Shown: positions 24,110-31,958 of the stretch, in pieces
Position numbering within the stretch: position 1 is the stretch's first letter
Layout: each line of letters starts with the position of its first letter
Assembly (NCBI GenBank): GCA_964628835.1
Contig: CAZVME010000033.1
Span: 1 to 35,960 of the forward strand
Reading direction: 5' to 3'
Length of the DNA stretch: 35,960 nt
Origin: JAAGZL01 sp964628835
GTDB lineage: Bacteria; Pseudomonadota; Gammaproteobacteria; Chromatiales; Chromatiaceae
Translations under genes and position numbers: made by a program
Notes under the pieces: generated by a model
What the model saw: the letters and a program-made list of their open reading frames with translations, nothing else
The model's database searches: none
Told to the model about the DNA's origin: nothing

Positions 24110-24562
24110 CTATTTATAAAAGTGCCTCCGGAATGATTTACGGAAACTTTTGTGGCAATCCATACAGGTGTTCTGCAGATCTGAGAAAGCAGAGATCACT
24201 GCGTAGCCGTCTTTTTTCGCAGCAGCTTCACCCAGTACAAGGGCAGTATCATGGGTTTTAGCGTCATAACCCTTGAATTTACCGGCTTGAGTACCAATAA
24301 AACCCAAAAGGCGCACTGTCTCAATCATTGGTGGTTTTGGATGATCAGCTACCCGGGATGCGGCTTTTTCGATCAGTTTCCAGTCCCCGCGAGAAATGCC
24401 GTCAACGATGGTCTGCATATCCCTACCCAGATCTTGCATGATTTTGTGCAAGACCAATGGCTTGGTGAAATTATATACAGTCCCGGCCAGCACCTGACTA
24501 CTGGCAGTAGTCGTGGCAAAACCGGCAAACAAAAATGTTCTTATTATGTGGCTTGCCATCAT
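24110..24562 (-). CDS. Cytochrome c'/c556-like protein
   Basis: Periplasmic monoheme cytochrome of 150 residues. A signal peptide ends near VLAG (27). The rest is almost all helical, and the heme site CMDCH lies at the far C-terminus (C133, C136, H137) followed by KSFRKSFRRHFYK. This C-terminal placement is the hallmark of the four-helix-bundle class II cytochromes. Met42 in HKIMQDLGRDM sits where the sixth ligand Met occurs in c556-type members, so a low-spin c556-like protein is possible rather than gas-binding c'. It lies in a run of minus-strand genes with another cytochrome and a membrane protein; electron partners are unknown. Confidence 0.88.
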   Translation of the reverse strand: MMASHIIRTFLFAGFATTTASSQVLAGTVYNFTKPLVLHKIMQDLGRDMQTIVDGISRGDWKLIEKAASRVADHPKPPMIETVRLLGFIGTQAGKFKGYDAKTHDTALVLGEAAAKKDGYAVISAFSDLQNTCMDCHKSFRKSFRRHFYK

Positions 24563-24618
24563 TTCAAATATTATCCGGCTTTTTAGAGTAATTATATCTA
24601 GTTAAGGCCTATACCGAC

Positions 24619-25038
24619 CTACCTTTCTGAAACTATCGGCTGCACCTTTACCCTGGAAAAAAGATGGCCCGTTATCGCGATTGTTACCCAAATCACAGAA
24701 CGCAAGGTCATGGCGACCACGGTGCGTTGCTCATATTCACCATCAAAAAAGATAAAGACTCCAAGGGCGCCAAAACCTACCAGCGTCAGCACGGCTATGG
24801 TGATTGCCGCCGCCGGGGCCCAGGCCTTTTTCAACCAAATACCGATTCCTGTGACTACATAAAAGAACCCCGCGCAAAAGTTGAACCAAAGTATAAATTC
24901 GACATAGTTTCCTGCGTCGCGTCTGGCTTCTCCATTTATAAAGAGCACGTTGCCGCCAGACTTGATGGTCATTAGACCAAAGACCACGGCTACGATGGCG
25001 CTGATCCAGACCCATGTGGACCGTTTTGCAGTAATCAT
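24619..25038 (-). CDS. Four-helix membrane protein of unknown function
   Basis: I do not recognise the family. The 139 residues form four hydrophobic helices: VWISAIVAVVFGLMTI, YVEFILWFNFCAGFFYVVTGIGIWL, AAAITIAVLTLVGFGALGVFIFF and TLRSVIWVTIAITGHLF. Polar loops between them include NGEARRDAGN and DGEYEQRT. It lies between two cytochrome c genes, so a role near the respiratory chain is possible. A decayed copy of it is found at 22165-22467, and residues conserved between the two (FIxGEA, LWFNFCA, GIGxWLKK, EQRTV) are likely to matter for function. Confidence 0.8.
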   Translation of the reverse strand: MITAKRSTWVWISAIVAVVFGLMTIKSGGNVLFINGEARRDAGNYVEFILWFNFCAGFFYVVTGIGIWLKKAWAPAAAITIAVLTLVGFGALGVFIFFDGEYEQRTVVAMTLRSVIWVTIAITGHLFSRVKVQPIVSER

Positions 25039-25074
25039 TTTGATGTTCCTCGATTGGGACCTGGATCTACAGAT

Positions 25075-25542
25075 TCAGGTGGGGGTAAAACCGGTGTTGA
25101 TGTAGTGGATAATCTGCCATATCTCATTAACTGAGAGCTGATCCCTAAAAGCTGGCATAGCACTGCCTAACGGTTTGCCCCCTTCCGACAAGGTCCAAAA
25201 GAGGAAGGCGTCTGTGGTTACCGGTAATCTGCGGCTAAAAGCAAGATTGGCTGGGTGCGGAAGCAATGGCTTACCTGCTGGACCATCACCGCAACCGGAT
25301 GCGCCATGACACACCTGACATTGCGTTTGATAGATCTTTTTTCCTTTAGAGATATTCTCCGTGGAAGCAGGCAGCGGGTTGGTTAAATCAGCATACTGGT
25401 CTGGTATGTTTCCCTGCATGTATTGGATGTAGCGGCCGATAAACAAGGAGTTGGAGTCATTAATGCCAATATGCTGGCAACCGGTAATTGCCACGGCTGG
25501 CAATAGTAACAGGAGCCTATATAGTGCGCGGAGTGACAGCAT
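25075..25542 (-). CDS. Lipoprotein c-type cytochrome
   Basis: Monoheme class I cytochrome c, about 155 residues, anchored by lipid. The start MLSLRALYRLLLLLPAVAITGC gives a signal sequence ending in a lipobox (AITGC, Cys22). The heme motif CQVCH is at 75-79, followed by the GDGPAG loop typical of cytochrome-c oxidase or dehydrogenase partners, and the distal Met lies in GSAMPAFRDQLSVNEIWQIIHYI. A longer frame begins 19 codons upstream but would bury the lipobox, so it was not used. An AGGA precedes the ATG. It probably donates or accepts electrons in the periplasm alongside the neighbouring cytochrome c'/c556-like protein. Confidence 0.88.
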   Translation of the reverse strand: MLSLRALYRLLLLLPAVAITGCQHIGINDSNSLFIGRYIQYMQGNIPDQYADLTNPLPASTENISKGKKIYQTQCQVCHGASGCGDGPAGKPLLPHPANLAFSRRLPVTTDAFLFWTLSEGGKPLGSAMPAFRDQLSVNEIWQIIHYINTGFTPT

Positions 25543-25669
25543 TGATTTTGTCCTGAAAAGAGCTAGGCGCATGTACATGACGGGGGGCTCTGCACACACG
25601 CCTGACTGCTCTCCTTGTAATTATCCTTGTTCTTTAGTGATAAGGATGCGGAGTAGTTGTTAATTGTGC

Positions 25670-26074
25670 TTAACGACCGCGACCGCGTCCCGTGCCGCCA
25701 CCAGAACCACCTCCACGGCGTGAGCCGTAGCCACTGCCATATCCCTGGCCGGAACCTTGGCCGTAACGATTCTTATTACCGGAACCGCTGCTATTGCCCT
25801 GGCCGTAACGATTCGTATTGCCGGCGCCATCTTGTTGTCCGCCCAGTTGATTGGTTTCACGAAAAAGCGCCCGCTCTTCACTGCTCATTGCTTGCATTCT
25901 GTTCTGCATCTCGGTTCTATAGCTAGTGCGATCTTCAGGCGCCAACTCTTGTGCTTGTGAGCGCAATCCAACGAGTTCCTCGGTGGTGAGGGAGGTGTAG
26001 TCCTCGGCTATCGCCATGTTGATTGATCCTGTCACCATAACCATGCCCCACACTAATACGCGTAATTTCCTCAT
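25670..26074 (-). CDS. Secreted protein with Gly/Arg/Tyr-rich tail
   Basis: Exported protein of about 134 residues. A signal peptide (MRKLRVLVWGMVMVTGSINMAIAED) is followed by a helical, charged segment, TSLTTEELVGLRSQAQELAPEDRTSYRTEMQNRMQAMSSEERALFRE. The last 50 residues are low-complexity, with the repeated units NTNRYGQG and NKNRYGQG, then GSGYGSRRGGGSGGGTGRGRGR. The helical part looks like small Spy/CpxP-sized stress proteins but no signature was confirmed. The Arg/Gly tail could bind polyanions such as RNA, heparin-like sugars or cell-wall polymers. It starts the minus-strand cytochrome locus and lies divergent from the OmpR-like gene. Confidence 0.75.
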   Translation of the reverse strand: MRKLRVLVWGMVMVTGSINMAIAEDYTSLTTEELVGLRSQAQELAPEDRTSYRTEMQNRMQAMSSEERALFRETNQLGGQQDGAGNTNRYGQGNSSGSGNKNRYGQGSGQGYGSGYGSRRGGGSGGGTGRGRGR

Positions 26075-26158
26075 ATCCAATTCTTCCACTTGTAGTTTTA
26101 ATGAATAGTTTGATACTGTGTAGCGCGTCTAAACAGTCCACACTCAAACGTGCTGCAC

Positions 26159-26223
26159 ATTATGAAGGCGGCATGTTTCACAATCATTTCTGAATACATA
26201 AAAACTGTTACAAATTGTTTCAG
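26159..26223. promoter_or_regulatory. Divergent promoter with the 50-bp heptamer module
   Basis: Heptamers TGTTTCA (26174), CATTTCT (26185), TGTTACA (26206) and TGTTTCA (26216) match the TPR-gene module site for site. They start 100 bases from the Gly-rich gene ATG and end 24 bases before the OmpR-like ATG. The 10-base direct repeat TGTTACA/TGTTTCA recalls half-sites of OmpR. A minus-10-like CATAAT lies at 26164-26159 for the minus strand. Autoregulation is likely. Confidence 0.6.
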
Positions 26224-26246
26224 TGTTAAGGGAGTACCTGATTGTT

Positions 26247-26978
26247 ATGAGTGACAAGAATTCAATCCCGCAAATCCTGATAGTTGATGATGACTTGGGA
26301 ATACAGCGGCTCTTGACGCGTTATCTAAATGAAAATGGCTATGCAACCGCCGCAGTTTCCAGCGGTGAGGCAATGGATCTGTGGTTGCTGCAGAACCAAC
26401 CTGATCTGATTGTTCTGGATCTTATGCTTCCGGGTGAAGATGGTCTGTCGCTGGCGCGGAGGCTTCGGTCTCGGTCTTCCTGCAATATGCCCATTATCAT
26501 GCTGACTGCACGCGGTGAAGAGGTAGACCGGATCATTGGGCTGGAGATGGGGGCTGATGACTATCTTGCGAAGCCATTCAATCCGCGGGAACTTCTGGCG
26601 CGGATTCGTGCGGTAATGCGCAGAGGTGCAGTATCAGGTGAGGCGGATAAAACAGTAGCTGACAGTCAATTTAGATTTGGAGAATTTACACTTGATTTGG
26701 GTCGTAATCTTCTGTTTCGGCAGGGGGTGGAAGTAGAGTTGACCAGTGGGGAAATGAAGTTGCTTACAGTGCTGGCGCAACATCCTGACCGGGTTTTGTC
26801 TCGTGACCAATTGATGGATCTGCTCAGTGGTGGAGTTCGTGACTCGTTTGATCGAAGCATAGATGTTCGAATTACCCGCTTGAGAAGCAAGATTGAGGCT
26901 GACCCGGCGTCCCCAAAATTTATCCGCACCGTTTGGGGCGTGGGATATCGTTTTACTCCGATAGATGCACTGGAGTAG
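26247..26978 (+). CDS. OmpR-like response regulator
   Basis: DNA-binding response regulator of 243 residues. The receiver domain has the acidic triad DDD (14-16), phospho-acceptor D58 (LIVLDLMLPGEDGLS) and MLTARGEEVDRIIGLEMGADDYLAKPFNPRELLARI, nearly the same as OmpR. A winged helix-turn-helix (about 145-240) has recognition region RSIDVRITRLRSKIE and wing RTVWGVGYRF. The ATG was chosen; a GTG eight codons upstream is unlikely. AAGGGAG is 12 bases before the ATG, rather far. The kinase gene follows after 8 bases. Likely targets are the two 50-bp modules, one in its own promoter. Confidence 0.94.
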   Translation: MSDKNSIPQILIVDDDLGIQRLLTRYLNENGYATAAVSSGEAMDLWLLQNQPDLIVLDLMLPGEDGLSLARRLRSRSSCNMPIIMLTARGEEVDRIIGLEMGADDYLAKPFNPRELLARIRAVMRRGAVSGEADKTVADSQFRFGEFTLDLGRNLLFRQGVEVELTSGEMKLLTVLAQHPDRVLSRDQLMDLLSGGVRDSFDRSIDVRITRLRSKIEADPASPKFIRTVWGVGYRFTPIDALE

Positions 26979-26986
26979 GGCTTGTT

Positions 26987-28294
26987 ATGAAAATACCCAA
27001 TACACTTTTTTTTCGTAACGCCGTTACACTTGGTGCTGCATCGTTTCTACTGGTTCTGGTGGCACTGGTTTCAATGGCCTATTTTGTAGTGGTTCCTGTT
27101 GGAAAACAGTCGGCGAATGATTTGGCTGCACTGTTGGCATTTTCCGCCCAGACCTGGGTTGAACTCCCACCAGAAACCCGCCCTGACCTAGAGCGTGAAC
27201 TACTTAAATCTCATGGTCTAAAGCTGGAAGTATCACCGTCCTCATCACTGCCATACAAACCAAAACGTCTCTACCTGGGTATTCTTAGCCAGGCTTTGGA
27301 GAAACGTATGGGATATGCTCCCACAATTGGTTATCTTCCAGAGCATGATGGTTGGTATTGGGTGGACATTTTCATGGCTAAATACCAGTTGCGTTTTGGG
27401 TTTACTGAAGACCGGATTGGTGCTCGCCCTCCCATGGCGTTGCTCACCATATCCCTAGCCATTCTGATTATAGCTATTGCTACCGCACTGGTTCTAGCGC
27501 TACGCCTATCCAGGCCCCTGGCCGTACTTTCGAAAGCAACCACCGCCCTGGGTAAAGGTGAAAAGCAACTGACACTACCTGAAAACGGGCCGGATGAGAT
27601 CGTGGCGTTGGCTAGTAACTTTAATCAATTGTCCTATGAGATTGCAGCGCTTCTTGAGAATCGAACCATATTGCTCGCCGGACTTTCCCATGATCTGCGC
27701 ACACCACTGACCCGCATTCACCTGGCCCTGGAATTTTTACCGGAGATAAAAGAGGGAGAACTAATCAGCGGAATATACCGCGATCTAAACGATATTGATC
27801 GGCTTATTCATGAAACTCTACTGCTTGCGCGTGGCGTAGCGACCCAGGAAAAAACCGAGGAGGTGGATCTCAATGAAGTGATTTCTGAGGTGGTTTTTAG
27901 CTGTCAGCAGGGTGATGTCAAAATTAATTGGACGCCGACAATAAAACTACTTTGGATCGTCCCCATACAAAGCCTCAAGCGGATCCTGGGAAACCTGCTG
28001 GAAAATGCCATTCGCTACGGTGACGGCAAACCGGTTGGGGTTGAGATGCGGCTGGAAAAAGGATGTCCAGTGATAAAGGTCCAGGATCTGGGGCCAGGCA
28101 TACCGCAAGAGAAGAGAGGCATGGTATTTCGCCCGTTCTATAGGTTGGATGATTCACGCAACACCGCTACCGGCGGTAGTGGGCTGGGGCTTGCGATCGT
28201 GCAGCAGCTTTGCAGCGCGCAAGACTGGAGGGTTTCGATACACTCACGTGCTGGTGGTGGTACCGAGGTTTCTCTAGAGTTAAAAGTCACTTGA
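26987..28294 (+). CDS. EnvZ-like sensor histidine kinase
   Basis: Inner-membrane sensor kinase of 435 residues, partner of the OmpR-like regulator. Two membrane helices (about 17-37 and 150-172) enclose a 110-residue periplasmic domain. The HAMP linker starts SRPLAVLSKATTALGKG. The H-box LAGLSHDLRTPLTRIHLALEF has phospho-His 235. The ATPase domain has GNLLENAIRYG, DLGPGIP, RPFYRLDDSR and GGSGLGLAIVQQL. The H-box is almost that of EnvZ. The periplasmic domain is not recognisable, so the stimulus may be specific to this organism and connected with the cytochrome locus it probably controls. Confidence 0.94.
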   Translation: MKIPNTLFFRNAVTLGAASFLLVLVALVSMAYFVVVPVGKQSANDLAALLAFSAQTWVELPPETRPDLERELLKSHGLKLEVSPSSSLPYKPKRLYLGILSQALEKRMGYAPTIGYLPEHDGWYWVDIFMAKYQLRFGFTEDRIGARPPMALLTISLAILIIAIATALVLALRLSRPLAVLSKATTALGKGEKQLTLPENGPDEIVALASNFNQLSYEIAALLENRTILLAGLSHDLRTPLTRIHLALEFLPEIKEGELISGIYRDLNDIDRLIHETLLLARGVATQEKTEEVDLNEVISEVVFSCQQGDVKINWTPTIKLLWIVPIQSLKRILGNLLENAIRYGDGKPVGVEMRLEKGCPVIKVQDLGPGIPQEKRGMVFRPFYRLDDSRNTATGGSGLGLAIVQQLCSAQDWRVSIHSRAGGGTEVSLELKVT

Positions 28295-28344
28295 ATCCTT
28301 TTCTGTTCCTGAATATAACCAATTCAATAATAATTTGGTGCTAG

Positions 28345-28382
28345 TTGATTTTCTCATCAAACTGGCTTGAGTTAAGTCAAGC
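28345..28382. terminator. Possible bidirectional terminator between convergent genes
   Basis: Two small hairpins (TTGAT...ATCAA and GCTTGA...TCAAGC) sit between the end of the EnvZ-like gene and the end of rsgA. Stems are short and T-runs weak, so this is only a candidate. Confidence 0.3.
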
Positions 28383-28404
28383 GTGAGCTTTAACGATGGA
28401 TGAT

Positions 28405-29406
28405 TTATTCACCCATCTCCTCGGCCAGATGCAGAAAGTTGTCCAATCGTTGCTGGGACACCTCTTTCTGTTCTACGGCCTGTTTTATTGCGCAGCCAGG
28501 TTCATGTTGATGTTTACAGTCGTTGAACTGACAGTGTCCAAGAAAGGGATGAAAATCCATGAAGCCGCTTTCCAGTTCTTTACGTGATAGCTTTAACAGG
28601 CGAAAACTGCGCACTCCAGGCGAATCGATCAGTTCCCCACCAGATGGGAGTGAGTAGCAAGTACTGGCGGATGTGGTATGACGGCCCAGCCCTGTGGCGT
28701 CAGATAATTGTCCTACCTGAAGATCCAGGTCGGGCAGAAGTGCGTTGATGATGGATGATTTTCCTACGCCGGATTGACCAACCAGAATAGATATCTCGCC
28801 CTTTAGACGTTCATGCATCGGGTCCAGGCCGTGCTTGGTATGGGCGCTGACCCGGATCACTGGATAACCGATATTCTGGTATAGCCTGATACGTTGGTCG
28901 AAGGCATTACCTCTGTCGCCCGTGATCAGGTCGGCCTTGTTGATGGTTATCAGGGCCGGCACACCTATGGTCTCTGCTGTGACCAGATATTGATCTAGCA
29001 GATACTCGCTCGGTTCAGGTTCCGTGGCTATTACAATAACCAGCAGGGTAATATTTGCAGCCAGTGGTTTTTCCCGGCCACTATAGTCCGGTCTGGCCAG
29101 GACAGAGTCCCTTTCCAGACGCGCAGTAACTACACCATTGCCAGGCTCCGTTATCTGCCAAACCACGCGATCACCGCATACAAGATGTCCGATATTCTGA
29201 CGCGACAGACAGTGATGGAGCTTGCCGGTACTGTCCGCCACCGCAAGGTTTTGTCCATGTCTGGCAACAATCCGGCCCTCCAGAGGTGCATCTTCATCAT
29301 GCTGTCCCAGGGAGGCATCGGCGCGTTGGGCTAGACGCTCACGCCGTTTTTCCTGAATCCGTTTGATGTGCTCTTTCTGTTTTTGCGTGAGTCTGCGTTG
29401 GGCCAT
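28405..29406 (-). CDS. rsgA: Small ribosomal subunit biogenesis GTPase RsgA
   Basis: Cytoplasmic circularly permuted GTPase that assists late maturation of the 30S subunit. An N-terminal basic extension and OB-fold (about 40-105) come first, then the GTPase motifs in permuted order: G4 NKAD (156-159), G1 GQSGVGKSS (210-218), G3 DSPG (261-264). The C-terminal zinc-binding segment HCQFNDCKHQHEPGC supplies C292, C297, a His and C305. The 333 residues are typical. It lies downstream of the small cytochrome and M48 protease genes in the same direction, with a 160-base gap. All key residues are present. Confidence 0.97.
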   Translation of the reverse strand: MAQRRLTQKQKEHIKRIQEKRRERLAQRADASLGQHDEDAPLEGRIVARHGQNLAVADSTGKLHHCLSRQNIGHLVCGDRVVWQITEPGNGVVTARLERDSVLARPDYSGREKPLAANITLLVIVIATEPEPSEYLLDQYLVTAETIGVPALITINKADLITGDRGNAFDQRIRLYQNIGYPVIRVSAHTKHGLDPMHERLKGEISILVGQSGVGKSSIINALLPDLDLQVGQLSDATGLGRHTTSASTCYSLPSGGELIDSPGVRSFRLLKLSRKELESGFMDFHPFLGHCQFNDCKHQHEPGCAIKQAVEQKEVSQQRLDNFLHLAEEMGE

Positions 29407-29568
29407 GGGGTATATTAGCTTGCTTTGAGGGTGTATTACTCCGCGCGGCAGCCGAATTTGAGTAGTGGAGTCTGAATGACTAGCCTACAGAAACCCACAC
29501 TACTTTGAAATAGTGTATTCCAGGGAAGGTGGAAGCAGGGAAAAACAGATCCCTGCACAGGATTGATG

Positions 29569-29850
29569 TTATTTGAAATGGTAGTGTTCTTTATTCAGAT
29601 AATCCGCCACGCTTTTGGTCTCTTCGTTGAACCACTGTAGCTGTAAGCTTGTCTCGCACCTCTGTACCTGTGTAAACAGACTGTCTTTGGAGTTCACAAT
29701 ACGGTCTTTTCTGGTGTAGAGCTCGGGGCCATGGCAGCGAACACAGTTTTCGTCATTCAGTGTCTTGCCTGTAGCAATAGCCGAGTCATCGGCGTTGGCA
29801 GTAGACAGTCCCATACCCAGTGCGGCAAGTGCAGCTATATATATATTCAT
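29569..29850 (-). CDS. Small monoheme cytochrome c lacking a distal Met
   Basis: Periplasmic cytochrome of 93 residues with signal peptide MNIYIAALAALGMGLSTANAD. The heme motif CVRCH (36-40) is followed by a short domain, LFTQVQRCETSLQLQWFNEETKSVADYLNKEHYHFK. No methionine occurs after the heme motif, so the sixth ligand must be another residue; the Cys in QRCETS or a His near the C-terminus are candidates. The gene start overlaps the stop of the M48 protease gene by four bases, so both are translated from one mRNA. Its role is unknown. Confidence 0.87.
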   Translation of the reverse strand: MNIYIAALAALGMGLSTANADDSAIATGKTLNDENCVRCHGPELYTRKDRIVNSKDSLFTQVQRCETSLQLQWFNEETKSVADYLNKEHYHFK

Positions 29851-31112
29851 GCAGATGGCTCCGTTTTTTCCTTGTTCGATAGATACGCGATTCGCACCGG
29901 CGCCGGAGGGTGGCTGTCGTGAAAAGCCGAATAGAGCGGGTCCGGGGTCAGGGTGCTGGCATTTTCCTTGTAGAGTTTGACCAGAGAACTGATCATAGGT
30001 TCTGCACCGGTCTGCTCCACCGCATAATCGTCCGCCTCAAACTCATGTTTACGCTGAAACCTTGCCAGCAATGGGTTTAGGAACTGGCTGAAAATAGGGG
30101 CTGTCATCAAAAATAGTAGCAGGGCCATCGGGTTGGATTCTGTGGTGACACCCAGGCCGTTGAAGAACCACGGCTGTTGAATTAACCAACCCAACAGTGC
30201 CAGACCTAGCATGGAACTGATTGCCATAATCAGCATGCCTTTGAGGATGTGACGCCGTTTGAAATGGCCTAGTTCGTGCGCCAACACCGCTTCCATCTCA
30301 TCAGCATCCAGATGTGCCAGCAGGGTGTCGAAGAATACTATGCGTTTGCTCTTTCCAAATCCGGTGAAGTAGGCGTTGCCGTGGCTGGAACGTTTTGACC
30401 CGTCCATAACAAAGATGCCATTGCTGGCAAAGCCGCAGCGGTCTAGCAGATGTTGGATCCGTAGGCGTAAATCTTCATTTTCCAAGGGGGTGAATTTATT
30501 GAACAGCGGCGCTATCAGGGTGGGGTAGGCCCAGCTCATAAGCAGGGTGAAACCGGTCCATACGCCCCAGGCGGCAAGCCACCACAGATCACCAGCGGAG
30601 CGCATCAGCCAGAGTATGACCCAGATTATGGGTGCTCCCAGCAACAGGGATAGCGCCAGCTTTAGTATCAGGTCGGCTATGAAACGGGCTGGTGTGGTGC
30701 TGTTGAATCCATACCTGTTTTCCAGGATAAAGGTGCGGTATATGGAGAACGGCATGTCCAGTATTCCTGATACCAGGAATACCGAAAAGATAAATCCGGT
30801 GCCGATGAGCAGTGGGTCAAACTCTAATGCCATGGCGTCCCAAATGCCTTGTACAAACTGCAGGCCTCCACCCAGGGTCCAGGCCAGAAGCAGGAGTGAG
30901 CCTACCATTATCTCCTTGGTCCAGAGGGATATCTGCGCCACAGTATAGTCAGCGGCTGTATGGTGCTGGCTGAGTGACACCTGGTCGATAAATGCCTCTG
31001 GGACTTCACTGCGGTGAGATAAAATATGGCGGCGATGGCGGAGCAGTAACCAGATTTGAAGGAGTAAGCCAACACTAAGCGCGGCAAGAAACGTGTACGT
31101 AAACCAATTCAT
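29847..31112 (-). CDS. M48-family (Ste24/CAAX-protease-like) membrane metalloprotease
   Basis: Integral membrane zinc protease of 421 residues. The zinc site HELGHFKRRH (HExxH, 279-283) and the third ligand in HEFEADDYAV follow the M48 pattern, and GNAYFTGFGKSKRIVFFDTLL just before is typical for the Ste24 subgroup. Around seven hydrophobic helices surround the active site, including a long N-terminal membrane part as in Ste24. In bacteria such enzymes take part in membrane protein quality control; the CAAX name does not imply prenylation here. It is divergent from orn and overlaps the small cytochrome gene downstream. Confidence 0.93.
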   Translation of the reverse strand: MNWFTYTFLAALSVGLLLQIWLLLRHRRHILSHRSEVPEAFIDQVSLSQHHTAADYTVAQISLWTKEIMVGSLLLLAWTLGGGLQFVQGIWDAMALEFDPLLIGTGFIFSVFLVSGILDMPFSIYRTFILENRYGFNSTTPARFIADLILKLALSLLLGAPIIWVILWLMRSAGDLWWLAAWGVWTGFTLLMSWAYPTLIAPLFNKFTPLENEDLRLRIQHLLDRCGFASNGIFVMDGSKRSSHGNAYFTGFGKSKRIVFFDTLLAHLDADEMEAVLAHELGHFKRRHILKGMLIMAISSMLGLALLGWLIQQPWFFNGLGVTTESNPMALLLFLMTAPIFSQFLNPLLARFQRKHEFEADDYAVEQTGAEPMISSLVKLYKENASTLTPDPLYSAFHDSHPPAPVRIAYLSNKEKTEPSA

Positions 31113-31362
31113 AAATACTGACCAGTAGAGGAGGATAGGCGATGTTCAGCCATCGCATGCTGGTTCACGGTGACGCGCCAGTAACTTATTGTAGCACTCC
31201 TTTTGTAAGTTGTAATAAGGTGCGACCACTGCCTTTGAAGTGTCTCATCATCTACCCGTTTTTGGAAACACTCAATGGATTAAGCCGTCTTTCTGGTTAG
31301 TGTAGATATATGTGAGTGGCGCGTTCTGCTAGAATTGTCACAATTTTCCCTAGGAGCACCCG

Positions 31363-31929
31363 ATGACCCAAGATGCAACAAATCTGATCTGGATCGACCT
31401 GGAAATGACTGGTCTGGACACAGTGAACGACAGGATCATCGAGATAGCTACCATAGTTACAGATGCAAAACTCAATATCCTGGTCGAGGGGCCCATGCTG
31501 GCGATCTATCAGCCGGATGAGATAATGAACGGCATGGATGAGTGGAACACCAGACAGCATGCGGGGTCTGGTCTGACAGAGCGGGTAAAGCAGAGTGGTT
31601 ATGATGCGAAGATGGCTGAGCGAGAGACTATAGAGTTTCTGGAAAGGCATGTTCCCAAGGGCAGCTCACCCATGTGTGGTAATAGTATCTGTCAGGATCG
31701 GCGCTTCATGGCGCGTTTGATGCCGGAGCTGGAGGATTTCTTTCACTACCGCAATCTGGATGTGAGTACCCTCAAGGAGTTGGCCAACCGCTGGGCGCCG
31801 GAAGTGAGCAAGGGTGTGGTGAAGCAGGGCAAACATCTGGCGCTGGATGATATCCGTGACTCCATCAATGAACTTGCTCACTACCGGGACAATTTTCTGC
31901 AGTTGCCGCAGGAGCAAACTGGAGAGTAG
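31363..31929 (+). CDS. orn: Oligoribonuclease
   Basis: Cytoplasmic 3'-to-5' exoribonuclease that degrades very short RNAs, including pGpG from c-di-GMP turnover. It is 188 residues, the usual length. The DEDDh catalytic residues are visible: WIDLEMTGLD (D12, E14), CQDRRFMARLMPELEDFFHYRNLDVS and HLALDDIRDSINELAHYR. AGGAG precedes the ATG with good spacing. It stands alone, divergent from the M48 gene. A diguanylate cyclase lies convergent downstream, so making and clearing of c-di-GMP products are next to each other, perhaps by chance. Confidence 0.98.
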   Translation: MTQDATNLIWIDLEMTGLDTVNDRIIEIATIVTDAKLNILVEGPMLAIYQPDEIMNGMDEWNTRQHAGSGLTERVKQSGYDAKMAERETIEFLERHVPKGSSPMCGNSICQDRRFMARLMPELEDFFHYRNLDVSTLKELANRWAPEVSKGVVKQGKHLALDDIRDSINELAHYRDNFLQLPQEQTGE

Positions 31930-31958
31930 TCTGTAGGTATCTGTTTAGTCGGTAATGA

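Noticed and set aside
25656..25677. Inverted repeat overlapping the Gly-rich gene stop as a terminator
   Set aside because: The stem has a mismatch and no T-run follows on the minus strand.
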